Shown here piece after piece: positions 13,120 through 19,851 of a stretch of 19,851 nt of DNA. The position numbers were made by a program, and so were the translations under genes. The notes below the pieces were generated by a model. It did no database searches and was not told where the DNA came from. It saw only the letters and a list, made by a program, of their open reading frames with translations. The stretch spans positions 1 to 19,851 of the forward strand of contig NZ_CALEFV010000336.1 in the NCBI RefSeq assembly GCF_937877005.1, in the 5' to 3' direction. Origin of the DNA: an uncultured Fibrobacter sp. Its GTDB lineage: Bacteria; Fibrobacterota; Fibrobacteria; Fibrobacterales; Fibrobacteraceae. The stretch's first letter is position 1. Each line of letters opens with the position of its first letter.

Positions 13120-15375
13120 ATGCATTATGGGAAAGTGTGGAAAAAGTCTACTTTGAGGAAGGCGGCTTGCTTTGTTGTCGGCCTAGCTGCGTTTGGCCTC
13201 GCCGATAACCCGATTTCAACATATCATTATCTGGCCGACCCGTCGGCGGCATCTGATGGCGATACGTTCTACATTTTGACTGACACTGATGACATGTGCG
13301 TCAGTTCCGACCCGTTCAACTATGACATTATCGGTCTTTATGCCTTTACTTCCGAGGACATGAAGAACTGGACCGACCATGGCCTGATTTTCGAGAGAAA
13401 ACGTGAGTTTGACTATGTCGGCAATACATGGGCTTCTGGCATCGCCGTGAAGGACGGCAAGGTTTACATCGTTTATCCGGATGGCGCTGGTGGCGTGGGC
13501 ATGATTACCTCCAACAGCATTGATGGTCCTTACAAGGACCCCATTGCCGAAAACCATGGTGTCAACAAGATTGCAAGTCACTGGGGTTCTAGCGTGCTTG
13601 GCGGATGCGATGATATCGCGAACTGCTTTGACCCGGGTATCTTTATCGATGACGACGGCAAGGGTTACATCATCTTTGGCGGTGGAAAGAACGACAAGAG
13701 ACCGTACGGAAATAACTTTGATATTGTGCAGTTCTCCGATAACAATGGCAAGGTTACCGTTGACAAGAATACCCTCAAGCGAATCCAGGCTCCGAACTCC
13801 TTCGAGGCTCCCTACCTGCACAAGAAGGGTAGCAATTACTATTTGAGCTTCAACAATAGTTCCCAGGTGATTGACTATAGCATGTCTACAAGCATTACTG
13901 GACCTTACACCTATGTGGGCGAAGTAATCCCTGCGATTTGGCAGGTCCCCGATGCAGGAGGCCACGGTGGCAACAACCATCAGGGCTTTGCTGAATTCAA
14001 GGGCAAGTGGTATGCCGTCTATCATGACCGCCGTTTGGTTTCCGCCTCGGAACATCCGATTTCCTGTAGCGCCAAGGAAGGCTGCGTGAAGGATCCGGAA
14101 CCGGGTAACCATAGAAGCGTCTCCATTGACGAACTCACCTGGAATGGCGACAAGATGAACAAGCTTACGTTTACCAATCCGGGCCCGAAGCAAATCAAGA
14201 ATTTCGACCCTTACAGGACCTACAAGGCCTTGACCAGTTCCAAGCAGCGTAATGTGCGCAGCCGTACCGACTGGACTCGCGGTCAGGCCGTGAAGCATGT
14301 GCTGACTCCGCTTGGCACGAAGGAATCCTGGATTCGTGTTTCTGGGGTGGATTTCGGTAACGGAGCCCAGAATCTTCGCGTCAAGGCGGCAAGCGTCGCA
14401 GATGGCAATACCATTGAAATCCGTAAGGGTAGTGCAAGTGGCACTCTCGCCGGTTCTTGTTCCTTGACAAAGACTAGCGGCTGGAACAGCTACGTCGATA
14501 ACGACTGCGCCATGAGCGGCCTTAGCGGCGTCGTGGACGAACTGTTCTTCGTGTTCAAGGGCTCTAAGGATTCTACCATGGGTATTCTCGAATGGGAATT
14601 CCAGGGCACGAAGCGTGAGCCCGAACCGCAGACTGCATTTGGTGGCACGGCCTGGGCTATTCCGGGCAAAATCGAGATGGAAAACTTCGATGAACCGGGT
14701 TACGGTGCTGGCAATGATTCTTACAGCGACAACGATGCTGATGACCATGGCGCCGAAAGCAATGGGGGCAAGAGCTACCGCGAAGGTACGGGTGTAGACA
14801 TCTACAAGAAGGCTACCGGCTACGTGATTGGCTACAACCAGGCTGGCGAATGGCTCGAATACACGGTAAATGTGGCTGCTGCTGGCGACTACACGATGTA
14901 TGCGGCTGTTGCCTCTGCCAATGCGACTTCGAGCTTCAAGCTCTCTATCGACGGCGATGACATTACCGAAGAAATTGCCGTTCCGCAGGCGAGTTCCGGC
15001 GAAGAGAACTATGACGACTACAACAAGGTCAAGGCCAATGTGACGCTTCCGGCCGGTGAACATATTCTCCGCTTTACCGTGACCGGTGACTGGATGGATA
15101 TCGACTACATCAACTTTGTGGCAGGCAAGGATGCCGAAGATACTGAGCCGATGTTCATTAACAACAAGGTAAAGCTTGCAACCGAAGCGACTTCGAGTTT
15201 CGATGTGTTCGACCTGAGCGGCAAGAAGGTCGCTAGCTTCTCTGCCCGCAACATGACCGAGGCAGCCAAGCTTTGGCGCGAAGGTTCCGTGAAGGGTGCT
15301 GAAAAGGCCTCTGGAATTTGCCTGATTCGCAATCGTGTCAATGGCATGATAACGAAGGTGCGCTCCGCCCGATAA
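13120..15375 (+). CDS. Secreted GH43 arabinofuranosidase/xylosidase-type enzyme with CBM6 modules and FPm-1 tail
   Basis: 751 aa. ATG 13120 is chosen over GTG 13114 because AAGGAG sits 5 nt before it. A signal peptide with cleavage near GLA-DNP (residue 28) exports it. The GH43 five-blade propeller spans about 30-350, with the general base Asp40 (YLADPS), the pKa-modulating Asp171 (FDPGIFIDDDG) and the general acid Glu229 (SFEAPYL). Residues about 400-495 (WIRVSGVDFGNG...) look like a first, divergent CBM6. Residues about 510-667 are a canonical CBM6 (AIPGKIEMENFDEPG, GEWLEYTV, DWMDIDYINF). Residues about 682-751 form the basic FPm-1-like tail (FDVFDLSGKKVASF, AAKLWREGSV, LIRNRVNGMITKVRSAR), thought to serve surface attachment or export in Fibrobacter. 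It probably removes arabinose or xylose from arabinoxylan; the GH43 subfamily is not resolved. Confidence 0.93.
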   Translation: MHYGKVWKKSTLRKAACFVVGLAAFGLADNPISTYHYLADPSAASDGDTFYILTDTDDMCVSSDPFNYDIIGLYAFTSEDMKNWTDHGLIFERKREFDYVGNTWASGIAVKDGKVYIVYPDGAGGVGMITSNSIDGPYKDPIAENHGVNKIASHWGSSVLGGCDDIANCFDPGIFIDDDGKGYIIFGGGKNDKRPYGNNFDIVQFSDNNGKVTVDKNTLKRIQAPNSFEAPYLHKKGSNYYLSFNNSSQVIDYSMSTSITGPYTYVGEVIPAIWQVPDAGGHGGNNHQGFAEFKGKWYAVYHDRRLVSASEHPISCSAKEGCVKDPEPGNHRSVSIDELTWNGDKMNKLTFTNPGPKQIKNFDPYRTYKALTSSKQRNVRSRTDWTRGQAVKHVLTPLGTKESWIRVSGVDFGNGAQNLRVKAASVADGNTIEIRKGSASGTLAGSCSLTKTSGWNSYVDNDCAMSGLSGVVDELFFVFKGSKDSTMGILEWEFQGTKREPEPQTAFGGTAWAIPGKIEMENFDEPGYGAGNDSYSDNDADDHGAESNGGKSYREGTGVDIYKKATGYVIGYNQAGEWLEYTVNVAAAGDYTMYAAVASANATSSFKLSIDGDDITEEIAVPQASSGEENYDDYNKVKANVTLPAGEHILRFTVTGDWMDIDYINFVAGKDAEDTEPMFINNKVKLATEATSSFDVFDLSGKKVASFSARNMTEAAKLWREGSVKGAEKASGICLIRNRVNGMITKVRSAR
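14635..15129 (+). repeat. CBM6-coding repeat, copy 1 of 3
   Basis: Codes for the canonical CBM6 of the first GH43 enzyme. It shares long near-identical blocks (for example YREGTGVDIYKKATGY) with 17078-17575 and 19352-19840 while the catalytic parts differ more. Confidence 0.8.
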
Positions 15376-15403
15376 TTTCCCATAAATCAAATCCAACCAA
15401 GGG

Positions 15404-15428
15404 AGGCTCCCCGGTCGGGGGGCCTTTC
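15404..15428 (+). terminator. Intrinsic terminator after the first GH43 gene
   Basis: AGGCTCCCCG (15404-15413), loop GT, CGGGGGGCCT (15416-15425), one T-G wobble, then TTCC. A strong GC stem with a short T-tract, 29 bp after the stop. Confidence 0.8.
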
Positions 15429-15559
15429 CTGTGCAATCACGGACACGGAGCCATGGACAAATAGTCAATAAGAATGTGTTTTGGGAATATAAAAAAGGCT
15501 TTTTTTGAAAATATTTTTGAAGAGTGAAGGCGTGGTGTTTGGCCTTCAAGGAGACCCCT

Positions 15560-17836
15560 ATGATTTTAAGGAATGTTGGGTTCGGTAGATCATGGGCTAA
15601 GGCGGCTTGTCTTGTCGCCGGCCTGTCTGTATACGGTCTAGCGGATAATCCTATTTCGACTTACCATTACCTGGCGGACCCCGGTGCAGCTGCCGATGAT
15701 GAATATTTCTACATCATCACGGATTCTGACGATCCGGCGCCAGCCAATGCTACCGGTTATTCCATTAAGGCCCTCTATGGTTTCCGTAGTAAGGATATGC
15801 AGAACTGGACCGACTTTGGCATTATTTACGATGCACGCAAGGTAAACGGCATTAATGACATATGGGCTTCCGGTATTGCGGTTCATGATGGTACTCTTTA
15901 TATCGTATTCCCTGATGGTGGAGGCGGTGGCGTCGGTTATATCAAGGCTCCGTCCATTGAAGGTCCGTGGACCAATGCTGTGGGTAGAGGCAGCGATAAG
16001 CTGGTTGGCGGTAGAAACGGCCTTATCGGATGTGATGGCGTTGCTTGGTGCTTTGACCCGGGTATCTTTATTGATGACGATGGTACGACTTATGTGACAT
16101 GGGGCGGCGGAGAAAGCGACGGCCGTCCGAACACAGACAACTTCGATATCGTCAAGTTGAACGATGCCAAGGATGCTCCGGTGGGTAACGGCTCTCATGT
16201 GAAGGTGAACAATTTGCCGACCCGCAAGATGCTCGAAGCGTCCTACATTCACAAGCACAAGGGTAATTACTACTTCTCTTATAGTACCGGTTGGCAGCAG
16301 GGTGCACCTACTATTGACTACGGTATGTCCAGCAACGTGATGGGTCCCTATACTTGGAAGGGAACTATTTTGGGCGACCCGAGCATGAATGGTCGTAGCA
16401 TCAACGGTAACAACAATCACCATGGCATTGCCGAATTCAAGGGCCATTCCTATGTGGTGTATCATGACCGCCGTATTGCAAAGGGCCATAACGGTCTCGA
16501 AATCATCCCTGCCGATGATGGTCAGCCCAAGCCAAATGAAGGATACCATCGCAGCGTTTCCGTGGATGAAATGTTCTACAATAGTGATGGTACGATTCAG
16601 ACCGTCAAGGTGACGGACGAAGGTCCGAAGCAGATTGAAAATTTTGATCCGTACGACTGGTATCCGGCTCTCACGAGTTCCAAGCAGAAGGGTATCCGTA
16701 GCCGCTCCAATTTTACTCTAGGTAAGGTGGCGGAACATTACTTGCTTCCGCTATCAACCAAGGAATCGTGGATTCGCGTTTCGGGAGTCGATTTCGGTAC
16801 GGCGGCAACGGGCTTCACGGTGGAAGCGGCAAGTGCTGCCGATGGTAACAAGATTGAAATTCGCACGGGCTCTGCGACAGGAACTCTCGCTGGGACTTGC
16901 TCTCTTAAAAATACCGGTAGCAAGACTTCCTTTGCCGAAAACAAGTGCGATGTCGAAGGGCTCAAGGGTGTTGTAAATTACGTGTTCCTCGTGTTCAAGG
17001 GTTCTCAGGACTCGACCATGGTTGTTAAGGCCTGGGGCTTCGAGGGTAGCGGCACGACTCCGCCTGAACCGCAGAAACCGTTCGGTGGTACGGCCTGGGC
17101 TATTCCTGGCAAGATTGAAATGGAAAATTTTGACGAACCGGGTACTGGTCGCGGTGCGGGCATGGATTCCTACAGCGACAACGACGGCGATGACCATGGT
17201 GCCGAAAGTAATGGTGGCAAAAGCTATCGCGAAGGTACCGGTGTCGATATCTACAAGAAGGCTACTGGCTATGTCGTAGGTTACAATCAGACGGACGAAT
17301 GGCTTGAATATACCGTGAAAATAGCCTCTGCCGGGGACTACACGATGTATGCTGCCGTGGCTTCCGCCAATGCGACTTCCGGTTTCAAGCTGTCTATCGA
17401 CGGAGATGACATTACGGAATCGATCGCGGTTCCGCAGGCGACTTCCGGCGAGGATAACTACGATGACTACAACAAGGTTTCTGCTAATGTGAAGTTACCT
17501 GCAGGGGAACACATCCTTCGCTTCACCGTGACTGGTGACTGGATGGACATTGATTATATCAATTTTGTTGCCGGTGCCGACGCTCTCGATACGGATCCTC
17601 TTGAAGGCACGGAAAAGATCGGTCGGAATGTCAAGCTGAACATGGCATCCGCTGCGAAGTTCGATGTGTTCGACATGAACGGCAAGAAGATTGCAAGCTT
17701 CGAGGCCCGAGACATGGCCGAAGCCGCCAAACTTTGGCGCACCGGATCCGTTGAGGGGGCTGAAAGGGCTCGCGGTCTAAACCTAATTCGTAATCGTAGC
17801 AATGGCATGGTTACGAAGGTGCGTGCGGCAAGATAG
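15560..17836 (+). CDS. Secreted GH43 enzyme with CBM6 modules and FPm-1 tail (tandem paralogue)
   Basis: 758 aa. ATG 15560 is preceded by AAGGAG at 6-7 nt; the GTG at 15524 in the same frame has none. The order of parts is the same as in the upstream GH43: signal peptide with cleavage near GLA-DNP; propeller with Asp40 (YLADPG), Asp166 (FDPGIFIDDDG) and Glu226 (LEASYIHKHKGNYY); divergent CBM6 at about 400-495; Thr/Pro linker (SGTTPPEPQKP); canonical CBM6 at about 512-670; FPm-1-like basic tail at about 688-758 ending in TKVRAAR. All three GH43 catalytic residues are kept, so it should be active. The propeller loops around residues 57-70 and 140-165 differ from the paralogue, suggesting a different side-chain specificity on arabinoxylan. 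A 6-bp hairpin (15526-15547) sits just before the Shine-Dalgarno. Confidence 0.93.
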   Translation: MILRNVGFGRSWAKAACLVAGLSVYGLADNPISTYHYLADPGAAADDEYFYIITDSDDPAPANATGYSIKALYGFRSKDMQNWTDFGIIYDARKVNGINDIWASGIAVHDGTLYIVFPDGGGGGVGYIKAPSIEGPWTNAVGRGSDKLVGGRNGLIGCDGVAWCFDPGIFIDDDGTTYVTWGGGESDGRPNTDNFDIVKLNDAKDAPVGNGSHVKVNNLPTRKMLEASYIHKHKGNYYFSYSTGWQQGAPTIDYGMSSNVMGPYTWKGTILGDPSMNGRSINGNNNHHGIAEFKGHSYVVYHDRRIAKGHNGLEIIPADDGQPKPNEGYHRSVSVDEMFYNSDGTIQTVKVTDEGPKQIENFDPYDWYPALTSSKQKGIRSRSNFTLGKVAEHYLLPLSTKESWIRVSGVDFGTAATGFTVEAASAADGNKIEIRTGSATGTLAGTCSLKNTGSKTSFAENKCDVEGLKGVVNYVFLVFKGSQDSTMVVKAWGFEGSGTTPPEPQKPFGGTAWAIPGKIEMENFDEPGTGRGAGMDSYSDNDGDDHGAESNGGKSYREGTGVDIYKKATGYVVGYNQTDEWLEYTVKIASAGDYTMYAAVASANATSGFKLSIDGDDITESIAVPQATSGEDNYDDYNKVSANVKLPAGEHILRFTVTGDWMDIDYINFVAGADALDTDPLEGTEKIGRNVKLNMASAAKFDVFDMNGKKIASFEARDMAEAAKLWRTGSVEGAERARGLNLIRNRSNGMVTKVRAAR
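17078..17575 (+). repeat. CBM6-coding repeat, copy 2 of 3
   Basis: Canonical CBM6 of the second GH43 enzyme. It is closest to copy 1 and carries a short insertion (GTGRGAG) near the start of the module. Confidence 0.8.
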
Positions 17837-17863
17837 TTTCCATAAAACACATCCAAAAAGAAG

Positions 17864-17889
17864 GACACCCCCTTAGGGGGTGCCTTTCA
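17864..17889 (+). terminator. Intrinsic terminator after the second GH43 gene
   Basis: CACCCCC (17868-17874), loop TTA, GGGGGTG (17878-17884), extended by AGG/CCT around a bulged A, then TTTC. It lies 31 bp after the stop and separates GH43 from GH30. Confidence 0.85.
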
Positions 17890-17974
17890 GCGGAAAAAGG
17901 TTTTAAACATCTGATGAAGAATGGGCATGTGGAGTTAGTTCCTTGATCAGGTGCAAAATAAAAAAGGAGTAAGT

Positions 17975-19851
17975 ATGGCAATTTCGAAGATTGTGAAGAG
18001 TGTTGGAACCGCTCTGGGAGTAGGCTTCGGCTGCATGGCGATGGCTTCGACGGTCAATGTGGATCTTGGTGAAGAACACCAGGTCATCCGTGGCTTTGGC
18101 GGCATGGTGCATAACCAGTGGCAGGGCGGTGGAGGCCTTTCCGAAGCCGACGCAAAGATTGCTTTCGGTACAGGTGATGGAACGCTCGGCCTGAATACGC
18201 TTCGTATTCCGGTGTATGCGAATTCCAATGACTTCAACAAGGAAGTTCAGGCCGCGAAGTATGCCAAGAAGTATGCCGGCGATGACTTTATCTTGTATGC
18301 AACTCCGTGGACTTCGCCTTATGCGGGTGCAAACCAGCACATGGCTTCTTCGAATTACCAGAAGTACGTGGATCACCTGAACAGCTTTAACGATTACATG
18401 AAGAATCAGGGCGTTCCTCTGTATGCAATTTCCATCAGTAACGAACCGGACTGGTGCCATGAATGGGCATGCTGGAGCGCAGACGAAATCTACAACTTCA
18501 CCAAGGGCTATGCCGACAAAATGCGCAAGAACGGCGCCAAGGTGATTTCAACCGAGTCTTTTGCCTACCAGAAAAGTCTGTATGACAAGGTGCTGAACGA
18601 TGCCAGTGCCCTCAAGAACTGGGACATTCTCGGTGCGCACTTTTATGCAAGTGAGGCCAATACGGGAGATAACTTTTTCCAGTATCCCCTTGCCGACCAG
18701 AAGAATGTGGAACGCTGGATGACGGAACACTACACTGAAAGTGACGGTAGCGGAAACTACTGGCGCGTGGTGATGAGAACAGGTGACCAGGCGAATGTAA
18801 ATAAGCTTGATACCGTTCGTGCCATGGACGTGGGTTACGAAATCCACCGCGCCATGGTGGTGGGCAATTTCAATCAGTACACCTGGTGGTACATCCGCCG
18901 TTGCTACGGCCTAATTATGGAAAAGGATTTTGGCAACAAGATCCAGATTCCGCAGAACGAAATCGGCAAGATCAGTAAGCGTGGTTATGTGCTTTCCCAG
19001 TTTGCGCGCTTTGTGCGTCCGGGAGCAGTCCGTGTGGGCGCAACGGCCAAGCCTGAGTCGAACCTGTTTGCTTCTGCCTACAAGAGTGCAAATGGCGACT
19101 CCGTGATTGTGGTGCTCGTGAACCGCGACTACGGCTCGGCTAAAACCGTGACGGTGAACGTGCCGGGTGTATCGAAACTCGAAAGCTTCCACATGTACAC
19201 CACGAGCGAAGCGAAGAATGCAAAGGACGAAGGCTTTGTGGATGTGAAGAACGGCTCCGTGACTATCACTATGGAATCGGGCGCCACGAACAAGGACTGC
19301 ATCGTGACGCTCGTGGGCGAAATTGGCGACGTGGTCAAGACTCCGCGTGAACCGTTCGGCGGCGAGGCCGTGGAACTTCCGGGCAAAATCGAAGCCGAAA
19401 ATTTCGACATTCCGGGAACCGGCAAGGAAAATAAGACTTACAACGAAAATGACGCTGACGACCATGGCGCCGGTGAAGGCGGCACAAGCTACCGCGAAGG
19501 TACGGGTGTCGACATCTACAAGAAGGCGACAGGATACATCGTTGGCTACAACCAAGAAGGTGAATGGCTGGAATACACCGTGAACGTGAAGGAAGCGGGG
19601 GATTACACCTTCTTTGCTGCCGTGGCATCTGCCAACGAGACTTCGGGTTTCCAGATGTCCCTGGACGGTGAAGCGATCACCGAGACGATTTCTGTTCCGA
19701 AGAACGAAGGCGAAGACAACTATGACGACTACAACAAGGTTCAGGCCAACGTGACGCTCCCTGCAGGTGAACATATCCTCCGCTTTACCGTGATGGGTTC
19801 CTGGATGGACGTGGATTACTTCACCTTCGTAAAGGGCAAGGATGCGACCGA
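17975..19851 (+). CDS. Secreted GH30 subfamily 8 glucuronoxylanase with CBM6 (partial, cut by right edge)
   Basis: An endo-xylanase predicted to cut the xylan backbone next to 4-O-methylglucuronate side chains outside the cell. 625 codons are visible and the C-terminus, probably including an FPm-1 tail, is missing. ATG 17975 follows AAAAAGGAG at about 6 nt. The signal peptide ends near AMA-STV (residue 24-25). The GH30 barrel plus beta-sandwich spans about 26-450, with IRGFGGMVHNQW at the start, acid/base Glu157 (SISNEPDW) and nucleophile Glu251 (WMTEHY). The WWYIRRCYGL segment (304-313) carries the arginines typical of the glucuronate-binding site in Bacillus XynC-type enzymes, and KRGYVLSQFARFVRPGA matches the same subfamily. 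A CBM6 follows at about 463-620. The two GH43 enzymes upstream probably work with it on glucuronoarabinoxylan. Confidence 0.93.
   Translation, partial: MAISKIVKSVGTALGVGFGCMAMASTVNVDLGEEHQVIRGFGGMVHNQWQGGGGLSEADAKIAFGTGDGTLGLNTLRIPVYANSNDFNKEVQAAKYAKKYAGDDFILYATPWTSPYAGANQHMASSNYQKYVDHLNSFNDYMKNQGVPLYAISISNEPDWCHEWACWSADEIYNFTKGYADKMRKNGAKVISTESFAYQKSLYDKVLNDASALKNWDILGAHFYASEANTGDNFFQYPLADQKNVERWMTEHYTESDGSGNYWRVVMRTGDQANVNKLDTVRAMDVGYEIHRAMVVGNFNQYTWWYIRRCYGLIMEKDFGNKIQIPQNEIGKISKRGYVLSQFARFVRPGAVRVGATAKPESNLFASAYKSANGDSVIVVLVNRDYGSAKTVTVNVPGVSKLESFHMYTTSEAKNAKDEGFVDVKNGSVTITMESGATNKDCIVTLVGEIGDVVKTPREPFGGEAVELPGKIEAENFDIPGTGKENKTYNENDADDHGAGEGGTSYREGTGVDIYKKATGYIVGYNQEGEWLEYTVNVKEAGDYTFFAAVASANETSGFQMSLDGEAITETISVPKNEGEDNYDDYNKVQANVTLPAGEHILRFTVMGSWMDVDYFTFVKGKDAT
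19352..19840 (+). repeat. CBM6-coding repeat, copy 3 of 3
   Basis: CBM6 of the GH30 enzyme. It keeps the shared blocks YREGTGVDIYKKATGY and LPAGEHILRFTV but differs in the first loop (GAGEGGTS in place of GAESNGGKS). Confidence 0.8.

Noticed and set aside
15491..15507. AAAAAAG-GCTTTTTTT as a terminator before the second GH43 gene
   Set aside because: The stem is almost entirely A-T with essentially no loop; a real GC terminator already lies at 15404-15428.
13216..15549. 777-aa open frame on the minus strand opposite the first GH43 gene
   Set aside because: It is antisense to a gene with secure catalytic motifs and signal peptide, has no recognisable domain, and long antisense frames are expected from the G/C-ending codon bias of the sense gene.
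15638..16549. 303-aa minus-strand open frame in the second GH43 gene
   Set aside because: Shadow of the GH43 coding frame.
1..19851. CRISPR arrays, tRNA/rRNA genes, transposases, integrases or attachment sites
   Set aside because: None recognised on either strand; the only dispersed repeat seen is the palindrome inside metH.

Overview
The window looks like a piece of a Fibrobacter (phylum Fibrobacterota) chromosome, most likely a fibre-degrading gut species. The case rests on families typical of that genus: two TIGR02147-type proteins (HTH plus DUF4423), one TIGR02145 'Fibrobacter major paralogous domain' protein, and secreted GH43 enzymes with CBM6 modules and the basic C-terminal tail known as FPm-1. 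No species is claimed.

Left arm, minus strand (1-4027). In transcription order there is a TIGR02147-type predicted regulator, a translationally coupled lipoprotein with a CBM11-like domain, and a secreted GH5 cellulase-like enzyme cut by the left edge. The GH5 start lies 33 nt after the lipoprotein stop with no visible terminator, so the three genes probably form one operon. Upstream of them, 90 bp away on the same strand, is a full-length cobalamin-dependent methionine synthase (metH, 4082-7744). It carries an in-frame insertion of a widespread REP/RPE-like palindromic repeat.

Centre (7745-10789): housekeeping and Fibrobacter-specific genes. These are a small DUF1232 membrane protein, a C_GCAxxG_C_C cysteine-rich protein followed 3 nt later by pyruvate formate-lyase activase (pflA), and a membrane-anchored TIGR02145 protein. 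A 386-bp intergenic stretch then holds hairpins and a strong terminator.

Right arm, plus strand (10740-19851). A second TIGR02147 + CBM11-like lipoprotein pair, again overlapping (ATGA), is followed by a terminator and then by three secreted xylan-active enzymes: GH43, GH43 (a tandem duplicate) and GH30_8 glucuronoxylanase, the last cut by the right edge. The three share near-identical CBM6 modules. Each GH43 gene has its own terminator.

The most interesting pattern is that the same two-gene module, a cytosolic HTH/DUF4423 protein overlapping a sugar-binding lipoprotein, stands directly in front of glycoside hydrolase genes on both arms. It may be a Fibrobacter-type polysaccharide sensing and regulation cassette, similar in logic to the CBM-bearing anti-sigma factors (RsgI) of cellulolytic clostridia. 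That function is inference. The gene order, overlaps, lipoboxes and domain composition are read from the sequence.
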